A stretch of DNA of 64,000 nucleotides from Diphasiastrum complanatum (GCA_029204225.1 CM055111.1:28416340-28480339); one strand, 5' to 3'. Numbered from the stretch's first letter, positions 1 through 11,061 are shown. The notes: generated from the sequence alone by a model not told the origin. Numbers and translations are program-made.

Positions 1-229
1 GGTTGCATAAAAATCAAATTTGCGATTCTGATTTTTGGGTGCCAAAAATTGCTCCTCCAAGATCTCTGATGGCCGCCCTCCTTCAACCTGAAAAGAGACA
101 AAAAAGCTGATCCAAACTCCACTTGAAAAGATCAGCAAGATGCTGAAATTTTACAAAAAGCAGAGAAGCTCCTCTTCTGGTAGGGCGCCAACAAACAAGC
201 TTGCTGCAGATCCAGTAGCTCTGATACCA
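1..229 (-). mobile_element. Copia family A, internal leader and primer-binding site (element runs off the left edge)
   Basis: Read on the minus strand, the LTR ending at 230 is followed at once by TGGTATCAGAGC, the classic plant copia primer site matching initiator tRNA-Met. The rest of the stretch resembles the leader of the full element at 13231-13454, sharing the segment around GCAGAGAAGCTCCTCTTC. So this is the 5' end of another copy of the same family, with gag-pol beyond the window edge. It lies in the intron downstream of the last visible helicase exon. Confidence 0.8.
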
Positions 230-314
230 TGTAGGAAAGCAAGAGTCAAGTCACCAAGATCTAGTTATCAATCAATCTCCACAGAAAACAAGAGAGAAGA
301 GGCTGGGCCCAACT

Positions 315-368
<54 letters not shown>

Positions 369-707
369 AGCAACAAGAGCAATGGAGAGCAATGCTTAGC
401 CAAACTGTAAAAGTGGAATACACAATGAGCATCCAAGTTCTCTACCTGGATGTGGCCCAATGCCACCAAACCCTAAGGTTAACCACTTACTAAATGTAGG
501 GCACCCCCAAAAGTCAAGATAGGGCCCTTAAACAAAATTAGACCCCTAAGGACCCACGAGTCAGTACATGACCAAAATTGGGTCCAACTGAACTTAAGAC
601 AAACTTAAGATGGCCTAAATAACTAAATACCCATGGTTACACAAATCTCAACCTTTTGGGTCAAAGTAACCTATGGATTAACTTTAGCAGGTCATTTATT
701 TCTAACA
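230..707 (-). repeat. 5' LTR of copia family A
   Basis: Begins TGTAGG and ends CTAACA on the plus strand, and matches the two 457-bp LTRs at 8727-9183 and 13455-13911 almost throughout. It is longer (478 bp) mainly because its internal GA run (317-367) is expanded. The 5 bp after it are GAGAG, which would be one half of a target duplication whose partner lies outside the window. Confidence 0.88.
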
Positions 708-1105
708 GAGAGGGTGACCACCAACAAGTGCGGGGGCGCAGAAATCACTTTTCAGCAGTTATTTACAATCAGTGTTTTAAAATGGAAGTTTCAAACTGAA
801 AAGCAAAATCAACCATCTTTTCCCAAAAAAGAAGCTATCTATGGATGGCATGCTTTACTGGTTCATAAAACTTCATATATGTGACAAGAGCTGAATATGG
901 ATCTACCAAAACTTCCCAGCAAGGGACTTCTTTTGTTTACACATACTGCACCTATTGTTTTCTTTCTCTAATTTATTGAGGAAAATCCGTGAGAGACTTG
1001 CTAATGATGCCAAAATACTGATAAAGGATTCAGAGACTGCACAGTTGTTCGGCCCAAATAGCTATAAAAACTTGAACTGTAGATAAAGGATGAGAAATTA
1101 GTCAC
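708..1105 (-). other. Part of helicase intron downstream of the motif II exon
   Basis: No coding similarity is visible between the family A LTR and the exon at 1106-1344. The exon is followed on the minus strand by a GTGACT donor, so this is intron sequence that received the LTR element. Confidence 0.6.
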
Positions 1106-1344
1106 CTCGTCCATGACCAACATTGAGCAGTCTCTCAAATTGCAAACACCTTTGTTGGCTAAGTCCAGAACTCGCCCAGGAGTGCTGATAAGTAAATGGA
1201 CAGTTTGATCGAGACGCATAATATCATCCTTCAAACTAGTTCCTCCTGTAGAAACCATTATCTGTATGCTCAAGTGCTTGGCAAGCTCCTTGCACACTTG
1301 TGATGTTTGAAGTGCAAGCTCACGAGTAGGAACCAGAATCAAAA
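1106..1344 (-). CDS. DHH1/DDX6-like DEAD-box RNA helicase, exon with motifs Ia, Ib and II
   Basis: This exon encodes about 80 residues of helicase domain 1: PTRELALQ (motif Ia), [10 protein letters not shown] (GG motif), TPGR (motif Ib) and VMDE, the first part of the DEAD box (motif II), which would be completed in the next exon. The order and spacing match plant RH6/RH8/RH12, cytosolic proteins of P-bodies involved in mRNA decapping and translational repression. The acceptor (ACAG at 1345-1348) and donor (GAG|GTGACT) are canonical. The exon enters in phase 1, joining the G left by the upstream exon, and leaves in phase 0. There are no stops, though some residues differ from typical orthologues ([17 protein letters not shown]). 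The exons carrying motifs III-VI are not in the window. Confidence 0.92.
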
Positions 1345-2533
1345 CTGTGGTGATGCAAATACAAACACAAAAAGTTGTCAGTTAAAGTGGAAACAACAAG
1401 AGGGACAACTCACTCATATTTGTGCATAGAAGTCATGATTTGTTGCAAGATGATGAGTCAAGAAATAATCTTGAAGGGCTTACATGCAGACCACAATTCA
1501 AAATGTAAAGCGCTCATGGCAATTGATTACCACCAAAAAAAAATTTCGATTGTTTGTCTGTAGTATGTACAAAGGGAGGACTAGTAATCATTCTCTTTGC
1601 GCTGACATTAAATGACGTCTTTCTTACAATTTTGTAAAAATATTAAGAACAATGTTTGTGTGAAGTGAGACAATGAAGATGTAACTAGTGCATTTACTGA
1701 GTTCTCGGGGCCTCATAGATCTATTCCAGAAAAAAGTACTAGTTGACTACCTTGAGTCCATTTTACTTGGGCACATTAAATTCATTTTGTCACTGCTTTA
1801 GTCCATGGACCTTCTCCTGTAGGGGCCAGCCAGCACAGAAATTTATGCCCCAGCCCTGACTGAACCTTCAAGGGTAGGGTAGAACATTTAGAAACCACAG
1901 GCTGTCCAAAGTGAAATCATTCTCTTGCCGTTTCACGATTGATTGCCTTGAGACTTGAGAGTCCCTTGTAGAAGACTCTGTTAGCAACCATCCACCTGCT
2001 ATTAAGTCTATATCCATCTACTGTTGATTGTCTTGACAGCTTAGGTGGAGATTAGTCTACAATTTATAGGTTTTTTGTCCATTTTACTGTTATATGCATA
2101 ATTCCCAGGAATGGAATGGAACCGTTCCTAGGAACGTGTTCCATACCATTCCTAAGGAACCTAAGGAACGCTTTCTAGGAACCGTCTTTTTTTATTTTAG
2201 CACTATTATAGCCCTAGGAACGGTTTCTAAAACCATGCCTTAGAATCAGAACGGCTGTCCCTAAGGAACAGCACTGCACCCATTCCTAAGGAAATTCTTA
2301 GGAACAGGCTTCTATGGTTATATGGATTATGTTGTGTGAATGTCTTCTTAGGTCCTTCCATGCAAATTCATGGAATTTAATGATCTGTGATACTTGATGG
2401 CATTGTTGACAAAAATTATTCTATCTAGCAGTTTCGCTTTTTTGTTGTTTCAAAACGTAAAAAGTAGGTTCCTTGAGAAACGCTACTACAATAAAGCAAG
2501 ACTTACACACAAAATAAGGCTATTCTAAGGTAC
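1345..2533 (-). other. Helicase intron, 1.19 kb, with a palindromic repeat array
   Basis: Bounded by a GTACCT donor (2533 downward) and an ACAG acceptor ending at 1345. The only structured content seen is the GTTCCTAGGAAC array at 2104-2312. The rest shows no coding signal. Confidence 0.75.
2104..2312. repeat. Array of self-complementary GTTCCTAGGAAC / CCTAAGGAAC motifs
   Basis: About ten copies of GTTCCTA(G)GAAC-like units and their complements (GGAACCGTTCC, CTAAGGAAC, CCTAGGAACG) are packed into about 210 bp, so the region can fold on itself many ways. It looks like a small foldback or MITE-like repeat inside the helicase intron. No target duplication was identified. Confidence 0.55.
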
Positions 2534-2768
2534 CTTGTATAGCATTCTTATTCTGATCAATCTTCTCAATTGCAGGAATACAAAATGCCGCAGTCTTTCC
2601 TGTTCCATTTTTTGCTCTAGCTAATATATCACTGCCTGTCAGAGCAATTGGAATGCTTTCTTCCTGGATAGGTGATGGCCTCTCAAAACCTTTCTCATAT
2701 ATTCCCATCAACAACTCTCGTTTCAAAAAGTAGTCCTCAAATTCATTTCCTTTTGTTGCTGTGACATC
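2534..2768 (-). CDS. DHH1/DDX6-like DEAD-box RNA helicase, exon with Q motif and Walker A
   Basis: Encodes 78 codons plus one base: DVTATKG, then [12 protein letters not shown], the Q motif GFERPSPIQ, and motif I AKNGTGKT, which binds ATP phosphate. This block is nearly invariant among DHH1, DDX6, Me31B and plant RH8, so the subfamily call is firm. The acceptor is GTCAG|GATGTC and the donor CAAG|GTACCT. The final G pairs with TT of the next exon to give Val in [12 protein letters not shown], so the splice phase agrees. No frame damage is seen. Confidence 0.95.
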
Positions 2769-3121
2769 CTGACATTAACAGAAGGGAAATTTTGAAATTG
2801 AAGCACTGCCAAAGTTTGGAAATGACCACTCCCAAGAAAGGCTACAAAATTTAAAAGTGCATTATAAGCACAAATTTTATGCAGCTACATAAAGTTTGTA
2901 AATTATAGGGCAAGTGAGCCCACAGGTTCAATGATTCTCTCTTCTAAAAGGGCTTGGATTGCAGAAAACTATTTCTCCTGAATCTCAAACCTGGACTTTG
3001 GTCAGAAATCACCATGCACTGTTTCCTTGAAGAAATACAAAATAAGACTAAGCTCCTAATTCATGCTTCCACATACGAAATACGTGCATCTCATGGTGAT
3101 ATGCAAAGAGAAGCGTTGTAC
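2769..3121 (-). other. Helicase intron, 353 bp
   Basis: Short GT-AG intron (donor GTACAA next to 3122, acceptor TCAG next to 2768). Nothing else is recognised in it. Confidence 0.8.
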
Positions 3122-3182
3122 CTCAGTTTTGTGTCGAGTATCAACAGGAGGTAACTTGAGTTGAACCTTCCAATCTAGCATA
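3122..3182 (-). CDS. DHH1/DDX6-like DEAD-box RNA helicase, small exon with the DWK...LPP...DTR motif
   Basis: A 61-bp exon reading MLDWKVQLKLPPVDTRHKTE, matching the DWKARLKLPPADTRYRTED segment that precedes the helicase core in plant RH6/RH8/RH12. The acceptor is TTACAG|TATGC and the donor GAG|GTACAA. The first base (T) completes a Ser codon with AG from the exon ending at 15401, so its partner lies across a 12.2-kb intron. The joint to the next exon gives KTE-DVTATKG, exactly as in the family. Confidence 0.93.
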
Positions 3183-3955
3183 CTGTAACCACAAGCAATA
3201 ACTCAGGAATTAGATTCGTTTAGAAAAGAAAAAGAATCTGGCTGTTCCACAAGCACTGCAACCAAAAAAAAGACAAAGGAAACCCTAGAACTTCAACTAT
3301 GCATGGCATGGTAAGAGTGGCTTGTATCCATTCTAACATTCACTCAACAATATATTTCTTACAAAGAGTCTGCAGGACACTCAAATCTCATGTATAATTT
3401 CACTTGAAGAGCTTCAGAGTTAAGCTTGCAATGATTGTTATGAAATAACTAGAACAAGTACATAGTTGCATCAAAACAGCGTTCAGGACCCAGCATTCCG
3501 GAACGCAGGATTCTGGAACCCCGGAACATCGTTCCTAACCTGAAAATCTTTTTAAAAACAGCCGCGATGCCCCATTTCCAGCGCACTTCTTGGAAGAAAA
3601 GCTTGTGGAGAGAGAAATGGGTAGTGTGAGCACTCTATGCGGAGGCCATGATGATTGCAAGGTGAATGTAGCACTCAGAAGTGGGCAACAGTGGGGATTT
3701 GCAAACAAAGCAACTTCCTGGAGCTCTTTTTTCATTTGCTTTAGTGCATCATTTTGAGTGATTCATGTTGCTAAGATTGGCCGTACAGTTGCTAGGGAGA
3801 GAGTGATTGCATGTTCCCAAGCTTCTTCATCCATAGCTGGTAACTATGAGCATTCATGTGGTTGGTGTGCATGTGGGCATTTTGCATTGTCTGTTTTCTA
3901 GGTTTAGGGCTTAGGGCTTGGGTTCTTAGGGTAGGTCTTAGGCATCCATTGGCAT

Positions 3956-4296
3956 TACAATTTACGTCTTCGGCGGCTCCTCTACCGAAGCTGAGTATAG
4001 AGCTGCAGCAACAGCCGCTTGCGAAAGTGCTTGGCTGCGCACCTTGTTGGAAGATTGTGACTTGCATCAATCAAGTCCAACGAAGAGTTCTTGTGACAAT
4101 CCATGCACACACCAAACATATTGAAATACACTACCATTTCATTCACGGGAAGGTCTTAGCAAGAGAGTTGGAGCTTATTTATTGCTCCACTAATGACCAA
4201 GTTGTGAACATATTTACAAAACCCTTGGGACAGATTTGAAAAATTTCGGCATTGGCTTGGGGTCAAAGAAAACAAACCTATCATTAAAGGAGAGTG
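3956..4296 (+). pseudogene. Copia RNase H fragment with polypurine tract
   Basis: Two frames together give SSTEAEYRAAATAACESAWL, then HTKHIEIHYHFI and NDQVVNIFTKPLGQI, the standard end of a copia pol polyprotein (RNase H with the TKHIEI block). At least two frameshifts and an early stop break it. The fragment ends with TTAAAGGAGAG at 4286-4296, a polypurine tract directly before the putative 3' LTR. All upstream pol domains are missing, so this is a 5'-truncated relic. Confidence 0.8.
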
Positions 4297-4778
4297 TCAG
4301 AAATAGAAACCCGCACCTTTATGTCAAGTTTCTATGGTCTAATGTCAAGTTTAATGTTAAATTTAGACCCTATCAGTGTTTTATACCCTTGCAGGGCTTC
4401 ATTTTTAATGTTAATTCACCTTATAAGTTCATGGGGCCCATTCTAAAAATGGCCTTTAGAGTCCATATGAGTTTGACACTTCATATTCACTAGTATGAGG
4501 ATTACATTTGTTGACTATTCAATTCCATGAGGTGTTGGTGTTTGGCTCTCCATTCTTGAGCCTTTACATCTACCATGTCTCATCTATATGTATCTCTTCA
4601 CATTCAGAGAATTAAGGGATTTATATGTGCAATACAAGCATCTCTTACTTGAGGATTGTGGTGTCCACTATTTTCCAGATTTGAAAGTGTCCAATGTTCT
4701 TGATTGTTAGCATCTTAGATTCAGCCCAATAGCATTTGAAATCACCTACATTTTGTACCTAAGAGTACTGATAAGACA

Positions 4779-4782
<4 letters not shown>
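4297..4782 (+). repeat. Probable 3' LTR of the truncated copia relic
   Basis: Starts with TGTCAGAAAT right after the polypurine tract. The right edge is not resolved, because the sequence runs into a CT microsatellite at 4783. No second copy exists in the window to confirm the boundaries. Confidence 0.5.

Positions 4783-4844
<62 letters not shown>
4783..4844. repeat. (CT)n microsatellite
   Basis: About 31 uninterrupted CT dinucleotides, followed by a C-rich stretch that leads into the LINE. Confidence 0.95.
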
Positions 4845-4847
<3 letters not shown>

Positions 4848-5131
4848 GCCCCTCTCACTGCCACTCCGCCCCCCCCCCCTCGCTGCCACATCACCTCACC
4901 CCCTCGCTGATCCCTCACCCTCTCTCACTGCTATTCCAGCACCCCCCGCCCTCGCTGCCACCTCACCTCACCCCCTCGATGACCCCTCACCCTCCATCGC
5001 TACAATTCCCACCCCCCTCGCTGATGGCTCACCACCCTCCTCCTCGCTGCTGTCCACTGATATGGCAGTGCTGCTTGCCACGCAGGCAACGCGGCATGCT
5101 GACATGTCACCACACCTGATTCCACCATTTT
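4845..5131 (+). repeat. C-rich imperfect tandem repeat, likely LINE 5' leader
   Basis: Units of the type CTCGCTGCCACCTCACCTCA and CCCCTCGCTGA/CCCCTCACCCTC recur three to four times with variation. The stretch lies directly upstream of LINE ORF1 on the same strand and may be its 5' UTR or promoter. That role is inferred from position only. Confidence 0.5.
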
Positions 5132-5989
5132 TTGTCCATTCTGCTCCTATCCCTGATTCGGCTCCTCTTCCGTCTTCTGAGTGACCCTATTCTTCCCACA
5201 TCGATCATTGCTCACTCTTCTTCCTTCCCGACACCACAGTCTACAACCAATATACCGTATACGCCTTCTAAATCAACTGAACTTTTTTCGTCTTGGCAGA
5301 TTGATCAATTCAAGGCAGATTTCCAGTTTTTGCGGCATGAAATTTCATAGTTGAAAGGAACGGTTACCTCTTTGATCAATGAGAAGAAGATATTGCAGTC
5401 CAAGGTTGCCTCACTCGAACAATCCATCGGGATCAAGCAAGCCGCAGCTTCGGAATCCACCACCAATATGATACGGGAGCTAGAAACCAAGATTGAGAAG
5501 CAACAAGAGGAGGCCCTTTCTTGGGCATCAGTTTGGAAAAAGGGCACCAAACCAAGCGCTCCCATCTCCTCGGTTATCTCAGCCACCTTCTCGGAAGAGA
5601 AATCTCGAGACCAAAAAGCCCACAACATTAGAGTCCACGGGATCCCAGATACACAGGATGCATTGGCTGAAGTCAAACGCTTTCTCGACACCACTCTCGG
5701 GCACAGGACAGAGGGGCCTAGTTGGACACCGCATGGAGGACCACTAGAGATGCAGCCACACTCATTAATAATTATTCATTTCACCTCCCTTCAGAGTCGC
5801 CGAGATGCTTTGCAGTGCCGAGCTAAGCTACATGGTACCACTATCTATATGGATGACGACCTCACATTTATCCAGGTAGAGGAGAGGCGTAAGGCCTTTC
5901 AGGCAGCCCGTGAGTCTGGCAGACGAGTCATTTACCAAGATGGACGAGTGCGCTTTCTTGACAACACTCCTAGCAGCTCCCAGTGCTAG
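5132..5989 (+). pseudogene. LINE ORF1: L1-type RNA-binding protein (coiled coil, RRM, C-terminal domain)
   Basis: A proline/serine-rich N-terminus is followed by a coiled coil (QIDQFKADFQFLRHEIS, then LINEKKILQSKVASLEQSI), an RRM-like segment (NIRVHGIPD as RNP2, SLIIIHF as RNP1) and a C-terminal block FIQVEERRKAFQAARE...RVRFL. This matches the trimeric nucleic-acid-binding ORF1p of vertebrate-type L1 (Transposase_22 fold) rather than the zinc-knuckle ORF1 usual in plant L1. A single in-frame TAG (5348-5350) splits the coiled coil; the frame is open on both sides of it. The product would bind LINE RNA. Domain assignment is by eye, so the distant CTD match is the least certain part. Confidence 0.7.
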
Positions 5990-6035
5990 GGATTTAGGTT
6001 CCCCGGGTTCAGGAGTGCCTCGGGGCCCCATCCAC

Positions 6036-6912
6036 ACCATCTTCGGATTGGAGTATGGAATTGTGATGGTATACCCTCATCTTCCATAGCTGGTGACCTA
6101 ACCGATTTCATCACTGGCAGAGATTTATTGCTTTTTATGGAGACTCATGAGAGTCAAGAGAGAGGATTACCTATTTTCCAGGATACAGATGGGATTCCGT
6201 ATACAGACCTGAGACTAGATCAGCTAGTTGTCGTGGATCCGAAGGTGTTGCATGCTTATACATAGAGTCTCTTTATCCGAGCATCAGACACAACGAGCAT
6301 GCACGGTATATATGGATTCGTATTGTTGGACAGGATATTGGTTTGGACAGGGACCTCTTTTCTCATCTTTGATTTTCATGTATCTCCCACCACTCTCTCT
6401 GATCAATCCTTTTTCTCCTTCGCTATCGGCCGCCTCCCACCTCCCCAGCCATCCTCACACCCCTTGCTTACACGGGCACCCAAATAGACATTCAGTTCTC
6501 TCTATACGCCAGTCTACCAAGAGTTCCTAACCTCCTTAACTCCATTCCTTCCCACACGATAGTACAGTCGAGACTCAAGCTGCCTTTCTTAGCACTTCTC
6601 TTCATACCGCTGCTTCCCTAGCTTTTCCGTCTAAGCCCCATAAAGGCAGACACACACGTTCCTCATCGATATGGCCTCTACACCCCCCGTGGTATGATGC
6701 TAAATGTCGCTCCCTTCATCACCTTGTCACCCATGCCCGTACTCATGATCATCACCTCCTCCGCTCCGCCAGACGCTCTTACCATCGCACACTCCACCAA
6801 AAAAAGCATGCCTATGATGACTCCGAAGGAACGCGTCTTGTTGACCTTCTCTTCAGTTCCTCTTCAAGCGCCTTTTGGCGTGAATTTATCCCTCGTGCTC
6901 CACCACCTCTCC
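6036..6912 (+). pseudogene. LINE ORF2 N-terminus: APE-type endonuclease and linker, 3' truncated
   Basis: The stretch opens with RIGVWNCDGIPSS and LLLFMETHES (the endonuclease Asn and Glu motifs), continues in another frame with GVACLYIESLYPSIRHNEHARYI, and ends with the linker before the reverse transcriptase: WYDAKCRSL, ARRSYHRTLHQKKHAYDD and FWREFIPR. Several stops and frameshifts are present. It follows ORF1 by about 45 bp on the same strand, as expected for an L1-like element. The element stops abruptly near 6912 against a minus-strand copia fragment, so RT and 3' tail are lost. Confidence 0.72.
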
Positions 6913-6915
6913 TGG

Positions 6916-8726
6916 CCTTTTGCCACCAATCTTGCCTTATGTTTATCTATAGAACCATCTGATTTGTACTTAGTCCTATAGACCCACTTGCATCCAATGG
7001 CCTTTTTACCTGTAGGTAGCTGAACAAGTCTCCAAGTCTTGTTCTTCATGATTGAGTCGTACTCCTCATCCATAGCTTTCCTCCAAATATCCCCTTTTTC
7101 AGCGTCTCTGAAAGTAGATGGATCCTTGGTCTCTAATACTGTGGCCATATATGCAAAATGTACATCCCCATCTTCATGATGATCCTCTTGTCGAACCTCC
7201 TGTCGATCTTGATCTTCATGTTGCTTTTCAAGTCTAGCTGATCTCCTAGTTCCATGTGTACTGGACTCTCCCTGTTCCATAATAACATTATCCTTGATAG
7301 TTTCATAGTACCACCTAGGCAATCTTCTAGCTTCTGATGTAGGATGCTTCCTGCTTGGTGAAGTAGGAGGTGAATAAGTATCCCATATACTTGACCTCTC
7401 CTTCCTCTTTCCTATCTCAACCAAAGACACTTTAGGTTCTTGAATTGGCGTAGGCGATACATGTGTCGATTCAGGTTCCCTCGTCACATAATATAGGGAT
7501 TCCACCATCTTGATCCTTATCAAAATATATCTCTATATCTTTATGAGTTGCCTCCTCATCAAAGATTACATCCCTACTTATGATTATTTTCTTACCCTCC
7601 AAGTCATATAACCTGTATCCCTTCTCTTGATTATCATAACCAAGAAATAAACACTTGGTCGCCTTAGAATCCAATTTGCTCCTTGAATCCTTAGGTATGT
7701 GAGAATAAGCAATACTTCCAAACACTCTCAAATGACTTACATCTGGCTCCTGACACGTGTAAGCTTCCTCTGGAGTTCGATTCTCTACAACCTTTGTGGG
7801 ATTTCGATTCAAAAGATAAACCGTCGTCTTAACTGCTTCACCCCAAAACATATTTGGAAGATTTTTACTCTTGAGCATACTCCTCGCAGTTTCCACTATG
7901 GACCGGTTCTTTCTTTCCGCAACTCCATTTTGTTGAGGCATGTCTGTATTTGCAAATTGTCTCTTTATACCATGATCCTTGCAAAACACCTGAAATTCCG
8001 TAGAAAGATACTCTCCCCCTTTGTCCAAGCGAAGTATCTTAATTTGTCTATCTGTTTCTTTCTCCACCTGTGTCTTAAACCATGTGAAATATTTGAAAGC
8101 TTCACCCTTATTCTTCAGAAGATAGATCCATATCTTACTAGAATAGTAATCCACAAACACCATAAAGTAACTTGCTCCCCAATAAGATTGAGTCTTCATA
8201 GGACCACATAAATCTGTATGAACAAGTTCTAGAACATTTTTCGCCCTGAATGTACTAGGCAAAAATTTCTTTATATGATGCTTGCCTAAGACACAACCTT
8301 CACACACCTTGTGATCAGAAACGACTTGAGATAGACCTGTAACCATGTTAAATTTCCTCAAAACTTGTAGACTTTTGTAATTCAGATGTCCATACCTCTC
8401 ATGCCATAACTTACTCAATGATTCAGTATCCGCAACACTTGCATGATGGTCCACCACCTGAGCTTCAAGTTTATACAACCGCCCTGCAAGTATGCCCTCA
8501 GCTATTACTTCATCATTTTTCTTCTTGATGAGACACCTCTGTTCATCAAACTGCACCACCATGTGTTGCTTTGCAATAGCTGATACTGAGAGCAGTTTTT
8601 CGTAATTCCTGGTACATAAAGCACATCCTTTATGTTTCCAATCTTCCCTGAAGGTAGTTGTACTTGTACTTTTCCAACTCCCTTTATATCATATCTGTAG
8701 TTGTCTCCCAACTTCACATTTGACCC
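6916..8726 (-). pseudogene. Copia element C: pre-integrase, integrase and RT start (interrupted and truncated)
   Basis: On the minus strand: a GAG-pre-integrase zinc motif (LWHERYGHLNYKSL...VCEGCVLGK), an integrase core (HTDLCGPM, LDKGGEY where TDRGGEY is usual, NGVAERKNRS with the catalytic Glu), the integrase C-terminal region (CLFLGYDNQEKGYRLYD, ISRDVIFDE), and the start of RT (KAIGCKWVYRTKYKSDGSI, KARLVAKG). Two frameshifts lie near 7500 and 8510-8560. The sequence is cut just after ARLVAKG at about 6916, where LINE sequence begins. At 8726 it is interrupted by element B and resumes at 13912. Confidence 0.88.
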
Positions 8727-9183
8727 TGTAGGAAAGCAAGAGTCAAGTCACCAAGATCTAGTTAGTTATCAATCAATCTCCACAGAAGACAAGAGAGAAG
8801 AGGCTGGGCACCCAACTCTAAGAGAGAGAGAGAGAGAGAAAACAGCAACAAGAGCAATGGAGAGCAATGCTTAGCCAAACTGTTAAAATGAAATACACAA
8901 TGAGCATCTAAGTACGCTACCTGGATGTGACCAAATGCCACCAAACCCTAAGCTTAACCACTTATTAAATGTAGGGCACCCCCAAAAGTCAAGATAGGGC
9001 CCCTAAACAAAATTAGACCCCTAAGGACCCACGAGTCAATACATGACCAAAATTGGGTCCAACTGAACTTAAGACAAACTTAAGATGGCCTAAATAACTA
9101 AATACCCATGGTTACACAAATCTCGACCTTTTGGGTCAAAGTAACCTATGGATTAACTTTAGCATAGTCATTTATTTCTAACA
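8727..9183 (-). repeat. 3' LTR of copia B
   Basis: 457 bp, TGTAGG...CTAACA on the plus strand. I count five differences from the other LTR (13455-13911), all transitions, giving about 98.9% identity. It contains a short GA run at about 8820-8838. Confidence 0.95.
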
Positions 9184-9220
9184 CCCTCCTTAAATGACAA
9201 TGCAAAAACTGAAATCTTCA

Positions 9221-10850
9221 CTATGTAACAAAACCAACACGTGGTATCAAATTTAAAGCTTTGCATAAAGCTTCAAATCTAACTCTAGGCAACGCCTTAG
9301 TGAAGAGGTCCGCAATATTATCCTCCGTAGGACAATATTCAAGTAAAATGTCGCCATCATGAAGTCTCTCCCGAACAAAGTGATAATGGATCTCGATGTG
9401 CTTCGTCCTCGCATGAAAAACAGGATTCCGTGCAATGGCAATAGCACTTTGACTATCACTCAAGATAAGAGTCGCTGAGGGCTTGCCAAACTTCATGTCA
9501 ACAAGTAGTCTTCTCAGCCATAAACACTGTTGTGGCTGAAAATATCGCTCTATATTCTGCCTCACTAGAAGAAGTAGCAACAGTGGGCTGCTCTTTACTT
9601 GACCACAAAATTGCAGAATTTCCATAGAAAAAGCAACGTCCACTTGTAGAGCGTCTAGTGTCTTGATCTCCACCCCAATCCGAGTCACTAAAGCCAACCA
9701 AACATGCATCATCACAAGCAGGAAAAACCAGTCCATGATTTCTTGTTCCTTGAAGATATCGAAAGATCCTCTTCAATGCTTTCCAATGTGATGTCATCGT
9801 GGCATGCATGAATTGACTCATGAGTGAGACACTACAAGAAATGTCCAGTCTTGAATTGCATAGGTAAATGAGACAACCAAGAGCTTGACAATATAAAGTA
9901 GTGTCAAATGATTCACCATCACCTTGACTACTTAATTTCAGACCTGTCTCCATAGGTGTAGCAACCGGCTTGCAATCTTCCATCTTGAACCGCTTCAAAA
10001 TCTGCCCAATGTAGCGTTTTTGAGAGATGAAAATTCCAGCCCCTTCTTGTACAAATTTAAGACCAAGATAAAAGTGCAATAGGCCTAAATCTGAGATTTC
10101 AAAAACCATACCAAGATTAAGTATTACGGCATCAATTTGCTGCTCATTACTTCCCGTAATAATAATACCATCAACATAAAGCAAAATAATGATGATATAA
10201 TCTGAAGTATGCTTAACATAAAGAGTAGATTCGCTAGGACTATTAGTAAACCCTCGATCACAAAAGTAGGCATGTATCTTTTGATACCACATCCTCGGAG
10301 CTTGCTTCAGTCCATAAAGTGCCCTCTTGAGAAAACGAACTTTATCTTCTTTGCCTTCAACCAAAAAACCAGCAGGTTGTTGAAGGTACACTTCCTCATT
10401 GAGATCACCATTGAGGAATGTTGTCTTTATGTCAAGTTGCCGCAAACAGCAACCAAAATGGGCAGCCAAAGAGGTTACTACCCTCATGGTAGTCATCCGA
10501 GCTGTAGGAGAAAAAGTCTTCTCATAATCAATGCCCTTTTGCTGAGCATAGCCTTTGGCAACGAGCCTTGCCTTGTACCTTTCAACGGTACCATCTGCCT
10601 TATACTTGATTTTGTATACCCATTTAGAACCAATTGCCTTCTTCCCATGAGAAAGATTAACAAGAACCCAAATCTGGTTCTTCATAAGTGAGTCATACTC
10701 ATCTTGCATCACATCCTCCCAACATTTTACTCCCTTGGCCTGCTCATAGAAAACAGGTTCTTCTGCAACATCTCCAATGAGATGTAAGAGCAAAATCTGA
10801 AAAATCAGCATAGTCCACTGATTTTGTAGAGGCACGTGTCTTTCCATCAT
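9221..10850 (-). pseudogene. Copia B reverse transcriptase and RNase H
   Basis: The RT domain reads KAIGSKWVYKIKYKADGTV, KARLVAKGYAQQKGIDY, LDIKTTFLNGDL, YGLKQAPRMWY. The catalytic YVDD box is YVDG (GGT at 10167-10169), losing the second Asp. RNase H follows with SDSDWGGDQDTRRSTSG, SSSEAEYRA, then after a frameshift near 9530 LILSDSQSAIAIARNP, TKHIEIHYHFV and ADLFTKALP. The stop is just before the polypurine tract. With a mutated active site and a frameshift, the product should be inactive. Confidence 0.92.
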
Positions 10851-11061
10851 AAAATGAACTTACTTTGTTGTCCCGCAAAGTCGACAACAGCCACCGTGGG
10901 ACTGTTTTGGGTTGTCCAACAGCCATGTCTCTTCTTACAATTTGTTGTCCAAGATCCTCCGACACCGCACTTGGCTGTCCAAGATCTTCCAAAACTGGTC
11001 CTTGCTGTCCAACAGTTCCTGCAGGCTGATTATGAGCAACAATGGGCAGTTTGATGAACAT
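10744..11061 (-). pseudogene. Copia B spacer between integrase and RT
   Basis: A glutamine/proline-rich linker with repeats of the type EDLGQPSAVSEDLGQQ, ending at the conserved NKVSSFYDGK...YADFSDFAL segment that precedes copia RT. It is offset in frame from both integrase and RT, so the polyprotein is broken on each side. Confidence 0.6.

Noticed and set aside
6694..6981. 95-codon plus-strand frame crossing the LINE/copia junction
   Set aside because: A shadow of the LINE linker frame (WYDAKCRSL) and of antisense copia RT; not a gene.
7699..8211. 170-codon plus-strand frame
   Set aside because: Antisense to the well-supported copia C integrase.
10209..10691. 160-codon plus-strand frame
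   Set aside because: Antisense to copia B reverse transcriptase.
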